A stretch of DNA of 64,000 bases from Flavobacterium sp. SH_e (GTDB lineage Bacteria; Bacteroidota; Bacteroidia; Flavobacteriales; Flavobacteriaceae). The notes beneath the pieces are model-generated. The model ran no database searches and had not been told where the DNA came from. It saw only the letters and a program-made list of their open reading frames with translations. Shown here piece after piece: positions 15,578 through 23,276 of the stretch (its first letter is position 1; each line of letters opens with the position of its first letter). Location: NCBI RefSeq assembly GCF_025717045.1, contig NZ_JAOVZN010000006.1:883372-947371 (forward strand), given 5' to 3'. Made by a program: the position numbers and the translations under genes.

Positions 15578-17896
15578 TCACGGATTGAGTGATAGTCCTA
15601 CGCTGAAAAATAATCTTACTTTGTCTATGTTATTTATCCAAGAAGTGTCAAAATGAATCGGGCCTAGAATGGACTGATAGGAAATTGCTGCGCCTCCAGA
15701 GATTACTAGACTAGGTTCAAAATTATCATCCCAGTTTCCTTTTGGGCTAAAGGCATGATCTATATAATCGTTAAAAGTATTAAAACCAACGGTTGCGATA
15801 TTGAAATGAGGTGTCACATAAATTTTTCCGGTAATATTTACTTGAGACCCAATTTTAAGGCCCATATATTGCGTAACATTGAGTTCGTCTTCATGCAGTC
15901 CAGCAAAAGAAAAACGATAACTGCCTGAGCTTGGTATGATGCCACCTATGAAATATTTTGATGCGTAACCAAAATCTGAAAACGGAATATCATTATGTTT
16001 GAGTTTGTCTTGAAAAATAAAATAAGAATCGAATCCTACTATTCCTGTAATTTTCTTTTTTAGGGAGAGCCTCTTTTCAAAACTAAAACCAAATTTTGTG
16101 TAGCCATTTGTTGAGCCAGAGATGCTTGTTATATCTGGGTCAGAATATGAGGAATTAATATTGGTAAGAAATGATCTAGCTATATTTGATTTTATGATTG
16201 TTCCGTTTGTAGCAAAGAAAACTTTATCCATATCATTATAAGAATAATGCATGTTGAATTCGATGTTATTAAAGTTGTAATTGGTTAATGAAATTGAGTT
16301 CGGATTGTATTCTCTATCATATTTTGGTTTTAAATTAGTGTAATGATAGTTTAGTCCAAAACCTAAATAGCTTTTCAGAGAATTCAGATTCCTGTTTATC
16401 TCATTGTTGATTTCTAGAGTATTATAAAGTATATTATCTGAAGCTTTACCGTTAATATAAATTTCCTGTCTCAGCAAAGCACCATAAGCTTCAGATGCCC
16501 ACCACCATTCTCTATGGCCTCCAAAATTTTTCTGGTAATTGATTCTTGCTTTTGGCTGTTCAGCAATATCAGCAGTTATTAAAAGGCGGGAAGCATCTGC
16601 CAAGACGTTTCTTCCAGTGTAATTAAAAATAATTCCAACCCCTCTATAAGTATCATAATGAATCGAGGTATTGAGTTGGTTTTTAGCGCGTTCAAATCCA
16701 AATAATGTAATTCCGAGTTTGTCCTTATCTTTAATAAAATAACTATATGTAATCTCTTCAAAAAGATTCGTCCCCATTGCTCGATTAATTCCAGCTATTA
16801 AATCTTTGGTGGTATATGTTACATGGGTTTTAAGATTGGCTCTTCCAACGACCAATGGCATATTCTCAGGGCTTATTTTTTTATAAACGATAGTGTCAAG
16901 AACAAATTCTTTGGGCATATCGGGCAATTTGTGTGTTCGTTGCGGAAATGCTTTTAGTTTTTCGGATAGCGCAATTAAAGCTGGAAGATTTTGATTTGTT
17001 GCTATTTTTCCATCTTTGTAGATTTCGTTACTATCTGCAAAATCGGCTGTTGAGAAACGGAGATTGGGCAGGTGATCAACTAATATGGTGCATAAATCGC
17101 GGTTTGCAGGATTCTTAATATTACTCGGAAACATGCTGGTTTGCATTAATACGGTCATAATATTATTCAGCTTATCAACTGGCTCCATTCCGCCACCCAC
17201 GTCACTGCCAATAATAATGTCAGCGCCCATTTGTTTGGCAACATCGGTGGGGAAATTATTTAATACCCCGCCATCTACCAATACTGATTTTTCATAAGGC
17301 ATTGGTTTGAAAATGGCAGGCAAAGACATGCTGGCTCTCATGGCGTAAGCCAAACTACCTTTGCTTAAAATGACTTCTTTACCTTCAGCGAGATCAGTGG
17401 CCATTGCTCTAAAAGGTATCGGAAGACTGTCAAAATCTTTAACATTATATACAGGAAAGGTTAATTCAGAAAGGTATTCTCTTAGATTTTGATCGTTTAA
17501 GAGAGAACCAATACTATTAAGTTTTCCGTCTTTAATACCAATTCCGACTAGATATCTTTGAAATTCTCTTTTTTCTTCGGCACTTACAGCTCGTAATGAT
17601 TGGCCTCCGCCTAAGAGTTTATCCCAATAAATATCTTTAGTGATTTTTTCTATACTATCACCAGAATATCCCATTGCATACAAACCGCCAATAATGCTTC
17701 CCATACTGTTTCCAACAATAAGGTCTGGAACAATATGCAAAGAATCTAGTTTCTGTAAAAGAGGAATATGCGCAATTCCTTTTGCGCCACCACCGCTTAA
17801 GACCAATACGACTTTAGGCTTTTTTTCCTGAGAAAAAATAAGCTGTGGAAGACACAATAAAAAAAAGAAGACGAGTAAATAAGATGTTTTTTTCAA
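15578..17896 (-). CDS. Patatin-like phospholipase with C-terminal outer-membrane beta-barrel
   Basis: A 772-residue exported lipase-barrel protein, similar in layout to PlpD-type (type Vd) proteins. Signal peptide 1-22 (LIFSQ). The patatin domain (about 28-300) has the oxyanion loop SGGGAKGIAH, the nucleophile Ser in GNSMGS and the catalytic Asp in LVDGGVLNNFP. A POTRA-like stretch (about 315-390) links it to a surface-antigen/BamA-like barrel ending ...FFSVGLSLNP. No ATG exists between the upstream in-frame stop and the signal peptide, so translation appears to start at TTG 17896. Whether the lipase is released or stays tethered is not known. Confidence 0.9.
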   Translation of the reverse strand: MKKTSYLLVFFFLLCLPQLIFSQEKKPKVVLVLSGGGAKGIAHIPLLQKLDSLHIVPDLIVGNSMGSIIGGLYAMGYSGDSIEKITKDIYWDKLLGGGQSLRAVSAEEKREFQRYLVGIGIKDGKLNSIGSLLNDQNLREYLSELTFPVYNVKDFDSLPIPFRAMATDLAEGKEVILSKGSLAYAMRASMSLPAIFKPMPYEKSVLVDGGVLNNFPTDVAKQMGADIIIGSDVGGGMEPVDKLNNIMTVLMQTSMFPSNIKNPANRDLCTILVDHLPNLRFSTADFADSNEIYKDGKIATNQNLPALIALSEKLKAFPQRTHKLPDMPKEFVLDTIVYKKISPENMPLVVGRANLKTHVTYTTKDLIAGINRAMGTNLFEEITYSYFIKDKDKLGITLFGFERAKNQLNTSIHYDTYRGVGIIFNYTGRNVLADASRLLITADIAEQPKARINYQKNFGGHREWWWASEAYGALLRQEIYINGKASDNILYNTLEINNEINRNLNSLKSYLGFGLNYHYTNLKPKYDREYNPNSISLTNYNFNNIEFNMHYSYNDMDKVFFATNGTIIKSNIARSFLTNINSSYSDPDITSISGSTNGYTKFGFSFEKRLSLKKKITGIVGFDSYFIFQDKLKHNDIPFSDFGYASKYFIGGIIPSSGSYRFSFAGLHEDELNVTQYMGLKIGSQVNITGKIYVTPHFNIATVGFNTFNDYIDHAFSPKGNWDDNFEPSLVISGGAAISYQSILGPIHFDTSWINNIDKVRLFFSVGLSLNP

Positions 17897-18012
17897 GTGC
17901 GTACTGTTTAAGTATTTGAGAAATAGGTTCTTATTCTAGTTATTAAAAGTAAGCAGATATTTATAAACGTACAATTTTTTGATAAAAATGTTTCGCTTGA
18001 AACATAAAAACA

Positions 18013-18047
18013 GAAAACCCGACAGGTTTTAAAAATCTGTCGGGTTT
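18013..18047 (-). terminator. Intrinsic terminator of ahcY
   Basis: Eleven-pair stem with core AAACCCGACAG / CTGTCGGGTTT, followed on the minus strand by TTTT. It lies about 65 bases after the ahcY stop. Confidence 0.85.
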
Positions 18048-18111
18048 GAATATGTAATAGAAGAAATCTAATCCCGAGGCTTCGGGACAGAAATCTTCAA
18101 TCTAAATTTAT

Positions 18112-19428
18112 TTAGTATCTGTAGTATTCTGGTTTAAATGGACCTTGAACTTCAACACCAATATAAGCAGCTTGATCTTCTCTAAGAACTTCAAGTTCAA
18201 CACCTAATTTAGCTAGGTGTAAAGCAGCAACTTTTTCATCTAAATGTTTTGGTAACATGTAAACTTCATTTTTGTAAGCTGCGCTGTTGTTCCACAATTC
18301 GATTTGAGCTAAAGTCTGGTTTGTAAATGAGTTACTCATTACAAAACTTGGGTGACCTGTAGCACAACCAAGGTTTACTAAACGACCTTCAGCCAAGATA
18401 ATGATATCTTTTCCGTTGATGTTGTATTTGTCAACCTGAGGTTTGATTTCGATTTTAGATGCACCGTGGTTTTTGTTTAACCAAGCCATATCAATTTCGT
18501 TATCGAAGTGACCAATGTTACAAACAACAGTTTTGTCTTTCATTTGCTCGAAGTGCTCTCCAAGAACGATATCTTTGTTTCCTGTAGTTGTAATGATGAT
18601 ATCAGCATTAGCAATTACAGTGTTTAATTTTTTAACTTCATAACCGTCCATTGCAGCTTGTAAAGCACAAATTGGATCGATTTCAGTAACAGTTACAATA
18701 GAACCAGCACCTCTGAAAGAAGCAGCAGTTCCTTTTCCGACGTCACCATATCCGCAAACTACAACTCTTTTTCCAGCCAACATTAAGTCAGTTGCACGAC
18801 GTACAGCATCAACAGCAGATTCTTTACATCCGTATTTGTTATCAAATTTAGATTTAGTAACAGAGTCGTTAATGTTGATTGCAGGCATTGGCAAAGTTCC
18901 AGCTTTTACTCTTTCGTAAAGTCTGTGAACACCAGTTGTAGTTTCTTCAGAAAGACCTTTAATTCCAGGAACTAATTCTGGGTAACGGTCAATAACCATG
19001 TTAGTTAAATCTCCACCGTCATCAAGAATCATGTTCAATGGTTTTCTGTCTTCACCAAAGAATAAAGTTTGCTCAATACACCAGTCAAATGACTCTTCGT
19101 CAAGACCTTTCCAAGCATAAACAGAGATTCCAGCAGCAGCAATAGCAGCAGCAGCCTGATCTTGAGTAGAGAAAATGTTACAAGAAGACCAAGTAACTTC
19201 TGCACCAAGAGCAATTAAAGTTTCGATTAAAACAGCAGTTTGAATCGTCATGTGCAAACATCCAGCAATACGAGCACCTTTTAATGGTTGTTCGTCTTTA
19301 TATTCAGCGCGAAGTGCCATTAAACCTGGCATTTCAGCTTCAGCTAGTTCAATTTCTTTTCTTCCCCAAGCCGCTAGAGAAATGTCTTTTACTTTATAAG
19401 CCACATAAGGCGTAGTTGTAGTACTCAT
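18112..19428 (-). CDS. ahcY: Adenosylhomocysteinase
   Basis: Cytosolic S-adenosylhomocysteine hydrolase, splitting SAH to adenosine and homocysteine and so relieving product inhibition of methyltransferases. The 438-residue length is standard. The NAD site is in [20 protein letters not shown]; substrate-binding features include [11 protein letters not shown] (with the active-site Lys), [11 protein letters not shown] and the C-terminal KPEYYRY. A -7 box TAAATTTG is present on the minus strand at 19469-19462. It is a single-gene unit closed by its own terminator. No metK or metE is next to it. Confidence 0.97.
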   Translation of the reverse strand: MSTTTTPYVAYKVKDISLAAWGRKEIELAEAEMPGLMALRAEYKDEQPLKGARIAGCLHMTIQTAVLIETLIALGAEVTWSSCNIFSTQDQAAAAIAAAGISVYAWKGLDEESFDWCIEQTLFFGEDRKPLNMILDDGGDLTNMVIDRYPELVPGIKGLSEETTTGVHRLYERVKAGTLPMPAININDSVTKSKFDNKYGCKESAVDAVRRATDLMLAGKRVVVCGYGDVGKGTAASFRGAGSIVTVTEIDPICALQAAMDGYEVKKLNTVIANADIIITTTGNKDIVLGEHFEQMKDKTVVCNIGHFDNEIDMAWLNKNHGASKIEIKPQVDKYNINGKDIIILAEGRLVNLGCATGHPSFVMSNSFTNQTLAQIELWNNSAAYKNEVYMLPKHLDEKVAALHLAKLGVELEVLREDQAAYIGVEVQGPFKPEYYRY

Positions 19429-19745
19429 TTATATTATATTTGTATAATTGTAAATTTTTTGCAAATTTACGGAATACCTTTTTATTTTTACTAATTTCTG
19501 TGAGATTTGTGAAATCTTTAATTTCTTAATCTTTAGAATGTTACTTTAAAAATTGTTTTTAACCACATAAGTGATGTAAGTTCATTTAAAAAAGATTCTG
19601 AAACTATTACCTTTGTCGCGAAATGCTTATATTTACTAATGCATTCTTTAAGCCAACAGTTATATTTTCTTAAATGACTTATATGGTTTAAAATTTACCA
19701 CCAATAATTTATAATTAACCATTTACAATTTATAATTAAAAAGAA
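19429..19745. other. Divergent intergenic region ahcY / phosphopantetheinyl transferase
   Basis: This 317-base gap carries a minus-strand -7 box for ahcY (TAAATTTG, 19469-19462) and a plus-strand -7 box TACCTTTG at 19608-19615 for the next gene. At 19690-19743 it has a word repeat based on ATTTATAATT and ATTTACAATT. No RNA gene or further ORF is recognisable. Confidence 0.6.
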
Positions 19746-20396
19746 ATGCCTCTATTTCAGACCATACAATTTGATGAAACGACTAAAATCTTAATTTGGG
19801 AAATTACAGAATCTCTCGAAGAATTATTGAGCAAAGTCGTGTTGAAAGAAAAAACGCAGAAGAGATTGGACGGAATGAAATCGCAGATGCATCAGCGCGC
19901 TTTTTTGAGCGTTCGTATGCTAATTCAGGAAATGGGATTTACGGATAAAGATTTACATTATGACGAATTTGGGAAACCGTATTTTGATTGTCATAATCAT
20001 ATTTCAATTACGCATTCTTATCATTTTGCAGCAATAATTATAAGCCACGAAAAAGTAGGAATTGATATGGAATTGCAACGTGAAAAAATTCAGAGAATTG
20101 CTGATAAATTCACAGATTATGAGTGCGATTATTTAGATCCATCAACTACAGAAGAATATATAAAAAAACTTACCGTTATCTGGGGAGCCAAAGAAGCAAT
20201 CTTTAAAATTAGAAATGAAAAAGGTATAAGTTTTAAAGATCATATCAATGTGAGCAACTTTTCTTTAGATGAAACCCAAACGCAGGCAAGTCTTCATTTT
20301 GATGATCTGATAAAGGACTTTAATGTACATTATCAGGAAATTGAATCAGATAATTTTGAGGGTAAGTTTACTTTGGTTTATGCTTTTGAGAAATAA
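19746..20396 (+). CDS. 4'-phosphopantetheinyl transferase superfamily protein
   Basis: Transfers 4'-phosphopantetheine from CoA to a carrier-protein serine. The 216-residue length and the motifs VGIDMEL (metal Asp) and WGAKEAIFKI (the W-x-x-KEAxxK signature) place it in the Sfp/Gsp class, pseudo-dimeric in one chain. An N-terminal basic part binds CoA (KPYFD..NHISITHSYHFAAI). No polyketide, peptide-synthetase or fatty-acid gene is adjacent, so the acceptor is not shown by context. It may serve the general acyl carrier protein or a secondary-metabolite cluster elsewhere (for example flexirubin), which is inference. Confidence 0.88.
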   Translation: MPLFQTIQFDETTKILIWEITESLEELLSKVVLKEKTQKRLDGMKSQMHQRAFLSVRMLIQEMGFTDKDLHYDEFGKPYFDCHNHISITHSYHFAAIIISHEKVGIDMELQREKIQRIADKFTDYECDYLDPSTTEEYIKKLTVIWGAKEAIFKIRNEKGISFKDHINVSNFSLDETQTQASLHFDDLIKDFNVHYQEIESDNFEGKFTLVYAFEK

Positions 20397-20440
20397 AATT
20401 TCAATTTAAAAATTCCAAATTCCAAATTCCAAGATTTAGA
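20397..20440. repeat. TTCCAAA word repeat
   Basis: Tandem ATTCCAAATTCCAAATTCCA units between the convergent transferase and haemoglobin genes. The same word family recurs near 12570, 32420 and 47110. Confidence 0.65.
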
Positions 20441-20443
20441 TAT

Positions 20444-20842
20444 TTAAACTTCACTTTCTTTTTGTCTGTGTTGGAACATACTCATATACAAAAAAGTACT
20501 CATTTTTCTGGCACGTCTTTTTAATGTTTCGGCGTTTTCTCCTTCAAAATGTTCGTCAATAGTTTGGAACCAATGATTAAGCCAGATTCCGAATTCGGTT
20601 ATAGTGATTTTTTCGTCAAAATGTGCGTCAACTTCATTGTGTACCGCATGTGGATTGCCTTTATATTTACGAACGCCAAATAGATTTGTCTCCCAAAAAT
20701 CAGTTAGTTTTTCGAGGTGCAAATCCCAGTCGGTTATCATTTCATTAAAATAAAAGCCGATTTCTCGATCGGCTCTTATTTTAGTATAAAATTGATGTAC
20801 TAAAAAAGAAACATCAGTTCTATTTTCTATTTGTTTTTTCAT
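20444..20842 (-). CDS. Group III truncated haemoglobin
   Basis: A 132-residue 2-on-2 globin of the group III (P) type. Recognisable parts are FYTKIRADREIGFYFNE (helices A-B), LEKLTDFWETNLFG, the HAVHNEVD region carrying the proximal His, and the ending WFQTIDEHFEGENAETLKRRA. It binds haem and is expected to handle oxygen, nitric oxide or peroxide. Its ATG overlaps the TGA of the preceding small membrane protein (ATGA), so translation is coupled. The shared promoter has a Crp/Fnr-like palindrome, consistent with control by low oxygen or NO. Confidence 0.92.
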   Translation of the reverse strand: MKKQIENRTDVSFLVHQFYTKIRADREIGFYFNEMITDWDLHLEKLTDFWETNLFGVRKYKGNPHAVHNEVDAHFDEKITITEFGIWLNHWFQTIDEHFEGENAETLKRRARKMSTFLYMSMFQHRQKESEV

Positions 20843-21126
20843 AGAATCAAACTATTTAAAAGTATAAAAAACAAACTTAAAGTTGCGCTTAGCATAATAA
20901 GATTGAAAACTACTTTGTGTTTCATTTGTGCCAATATAGAAGTATTTGCGAAAACACAAGCCAAAACTATAATTGCTAGTTGAATCATTTGTGGGATAGA
21001 AGTTCCGTTAGCTAAGACATACATAGCCGCAGCGCCTCCTAAACAGCTTTGTCCAATTACTGCCATTGCAGCAGAACCCATATAATTTCTATTGAAAATG
21101 TCGAATGTTGTTTGGTATAGTGTCAT
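20839..21126 (-). CDS. Small membrane protein co-encoded with haemoglobin
   Basis: A 95-residue protein beginning MTLYQTTFDIFNRNYMGS with three hydrophobic segments (about residues 16-35, 44-63 and 72-92). I do not recognise the family. Longer in-frame starts up to 21192 lie inside the Crp/Fnr-like palindrome and upstream of the predicted transcription start near 21144, so ATG 21126 is chosen. It overlaps the haemoglobin gene by four bases. A role in membrane redox or in delivering substrate to the globin is possible but not shown. The Cys (QSCLGGAAA) and several Met could be checked for conservation. Confidence 0.75.
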   Translation of the reverse strand: MTLYQTTFDIFNRNYMGSAAMAVIGQSCLGGAAAMYVLANGTSIPQMIQLAIIVLACVFANTSILAQMKHKVVFNLIMLSATLSLFFILLNSLIL

Positions 21127-21147
21127 GATATTCAGATTTTTATATGA

Positions 21148-21196
21148 CAAAGATACGCCCACAATACAACTACATTTTATGATTAAAATCATAAAA
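21148..21196 (-). promoter_or_regulatory. Promoter with Crp/Fnr-type operator at about -41.5
   Basis: Perfect palindrome TTTTATGATT-AA-AATCATAAAA at 21175-21196, core ATGAT-N4-ATCAT (Fnr consensus is TTGAT-N4-ATCAA). The minus-strand -7 box TATCTTTG is at 21155-21148. Taking the start near 21144, the box is centred at -7.5 and the palindrome at -41.5, the standard class II activator position. No -33 TTG is present at 19 bases, as expected for an activated promoter. Confidence 0.72.
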
Positions 21197-21207
21197 CGAG
21201 AACTTTT

Positions 21208-21804
21208 TTATCTGTATACTTTTCGATTAATAATCTTCAATTCGCCTTTTTTCTCCAATGCTTTTATAGCTCTAATGACCGTTTCTACACGTAAACCAGT
21301 CAAATCTCCAATTTGCTGTCTTGTAAAATTAATAAGATAACCGTTTTCGTCTTTTTGAAAATTAAAATAAGCAATTCCGTGATCGATGAGTTTTAAAACG
21401 CGATGTTCGGGTTCGTGTGTCGAAATTTCGGCAGCCATAACTGATTTATAATACAATCTCTGCGCTAGATTTTCAATTATTTGAATACTCACTTTTGGAT
21501 TTTCTTCTAAAAGCTTCATGAAGTTTTCTTTTGGAAGAATGAAGATTTCAGCATTTTCAACAGCAATGGCATTCGCAGGATATTTTTGATTTAAAAATAG
21601 AGGAGGTTCACCAAAAGATTGTCCTTTATAAAATATACCTTGAATAAATTCGCGTCCGTCGTCATTATAATTACTCATTTTGATTTCACCAGAAATGATC
21701 TGATAATAGTTTAAAGGAAGATTCCCTTCTTCAAAAATAATATCGTTTCGATCAAAAGATTTTTTGGTTACGCCGTATTTCTGTAGTAATTCAATTGTAA
21801 TCAT
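21208..21804 (-). CDS. Crp/Fnr family transcriptional regulator
   Basis: A 198-residue regulator with an N-terminal cyclic-nucleotide-binding-like beta barrel (residues about 10-120, PLNYYQIISGEIKMSNY, QGIFYKGQSFGEPPLF) and a C-terminal winged helix (about 140-198) with recognition helix TRQQIGDLTGLRVETVIRAI. No N-terminal cysteine cluster for a 4Fe-4S centre is present, so it is not a classical oxygen-sensing Fnr; it could sense a small ligand, haem or redox state. It ends 12 bases before a palindrome that fits its likely binding site and is directly upstream of the haemoglobin operon on the same strand. Confidence 0.9.
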   Translation of the reverse strand: MITIELLQKYGVTKKSFDRNDIIFEEGNLPLNYYQIISGEIKMSNYNDDGREFIQGIFYKGQSFGEPPLFLNQKYPANAIAVENAEIFILPKENFMKLLEENPKVSIQIIENLAQRLYYKSVMAAEISTHEPEHRVLKLIDHGIAYFNFQKDENGYLINFTRQQIGDLTGLRVETVIRAIKALEKKGELKIINRKVYR

Positions 21805-21898
21805 AATGTATTATTTGCGTTATCAAAAGACATTAGGCAAATATAATTCATTCAAAATAGTTCTTCTCCATTAAAAAACTTTTACTTTTACACCCAAG

Positions 21899-22627
21899 AT
21901 GCAAGAACAAATACTCACTATTCGACAACAAATTTTAGAGGCTAAAAGTAATGGTCAGAAACTGCTGGCAGTACTTTTGGATCCAGATAAAATTGTAATG
22001 GAAAATTTAGATCATTTAATCGAAAAAATTAATCAGTCGCCTGCTACTCATATTTTTGTTGGAGGAAGTATTGTTCAAAACAATATTTTAGAAGAATTAA
22101 TATTGGAGTTAAAACAAAAAACAAATTTGCCCGTTATTTTGTTTCCAGGAGATCCTTCGCAAATTTCTTCAAAAGCTGACGGTATTTTGTTTCTTTCTTT
22201 ATTATCAGGAAGAAATCCAGATTATCTGATTGAATATCAAGTTCAAGCAGCTCCAATTCTTAAGAAAACCAATCTCGAAGTAATTTCTACAGGATATATT
22301 TTAATAGAAAGCGGTAACGAAACGGCTGTTGCTCGTGTTAGCAAAACAAAGCCATTAAGCCGTGAAAATCTTGATTTGGTTTTAGCAACTGCGCTCGCAG
22401 GAGAAATGTTAGGAAATCAATTGATTTATTTAGAAGCGGGAAGTGGTGCAAAACAACCCGTTCCAACAGAAATGATTGAGTTAATTGCGCAGAATATTGA
22501 AATTCCTATTATTGTTGGTGGAGGAATTGTAGATTTGCAAGGAATTCAAAAAGCTTATAATGCTGGAGCAGATTTAGTTGTTATTGGAACAGCTTTTGAA
22601 AACAACAGTCATTTTTTTGAATCATAA
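21899..22627 (+). CDS. Geranylgeranylglyceryl/heptaprenylglyceryl phosphate synthase family
   Basis: Prenyltransferase that joins a polyprenyl diphosphate to glycerol-1-phosphate (GGGPS/PcrB family, TIM-barrel). The 242-residue protein shows LLAVLLDPDKI, THIFVGGSIVQ, LPVILFPGDPSQIS, ISTGYILIESGN, IYLEAGSGAKQPV and the phosphate-binding PIIVGGGIVD. Bacteroidota carry this archaeal-type enzyme although their membranes are not archaeal; the product's use there is not settled. It is the first gene of a run with pnuC and a kinase fusion, with 25 bases to pnuC, but a functional link to cofactor uptake is not obvious. Confidence 0.9.
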   Translation: MQEQILTIRQQILEAKSNGQKLLAVLLDPDKIVMENLDHLIEKINQSPATHIFVGGSIVQNNILEELILELKQKTNLPVILFPGDPSQISSKADGILFLSLLSGRNPDYLIEYQVQAAPILKKTNLEVISTGYILIESGNETAVARVSKTKPLSRENLDLVLATALAGEMLGNQLIYLEAGSGAKQPVPTEMIELIAQNIEIPIIVGGGIVDLQGIQKAYNAGADLVVIGTAFENNSHFFES

Positions 22628-22652
22628 ATGCCACTAATCAAAAAACATTTCC

Positions 22653-23276
22653 ATGATAGATTTTTTTCTAGAAAGTTATAAGAATGCTCCATTATGGCAT
22701 ATCGCTTTGGAGTTTTTAGTCTTTGTTTGTGGAATTTTGAGTGTATGGTTTGCTAAAAAAGAAAATATTTGGGTTTACCCAACAGGATTAATTGCTACGG
22801 CAATATCGGTTTATTTGCTTTACGTAGCAGGTTATATGGGAGACATGATTATCAATGCCTATTTTTCAATTATGAGTATTTATGGTTGGTATGTTTGGGC
22901 AAAAGGAGGAACGACTGAAGACAATCTGCCGATAACTCGTACAACCTTTAATGAAAAAATAATCGGAATCTTACTGTTTATTGTCACGGTTTTTGTAGTT
23001 TTCGGCATTTATAAATATTTTGGTTATGAAATTCATCACGACAATTATGTTGACATGATTTCGTCTGGAATATTTTTCGCAGGAATGTGGTACATGGCCA
23101 GAAAAAAAATAGAAAACTGGACACTTTGGATTATTGGTGATATTATTGTTGTGCCTCTCTACGCTTATCGTGGTTTAGGGATGTTGTCACTTCAGTATAT
23201 AATTTTTACAATTTTGGCTATTTCAGCTTATTTAGAATGGAGAAAGATCTTAGACAGCAAAAAACAACCATCATAA
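22653..23276 (+). CDS. pnuC: PnuC-family vitamin transporter
   Basis: A 207-residue inner-membrane protein with about seven helices, of the PnuC (SWEET-like) family that imports unphosphorylated vitamins by facilitated diffusion and traps them by phosphorylation. Family features include WVYPTGLIATAISVYLLY, the NAYFSIMSIYGWYVW segment and WIIGDIIVVPLYAYRGL. The next gene, overlapping by 40 bases, begins with a NadR-like kinase domain, which favours nicotinamide riboside. In Bacteroidota, PnuT members of the same family import thiamine and often lie by TPP riboswitches; one begins about 2.6 kb downstream, so thiamine is the alternative. Confidence 0.88.
   Translation: MIDFFLESYKNAPLWHIALEFLVFVCGILSVWFAKKENIWVYPTGLIATAISVYLLYVAGYMGDMIINAYFSIMSIYGWYVWAKGGTTEDNLPITRTTFNEKIIGILLFIVTVFVVFGIYKYFGYEIHHDNYVDMISSGIFFAGMWYMARKKIENWTLWIIGDIIVVPLYAYRGLGMLSLQYIIFTILAISAYLEWRKILDSKKQPS

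Noticed and set aside
21127..21192. Longer start of the small membrane protein at 21192
   Set aside because: It would begin inside the Crp/Fnr-like palindrome, before the predicted transcription start.
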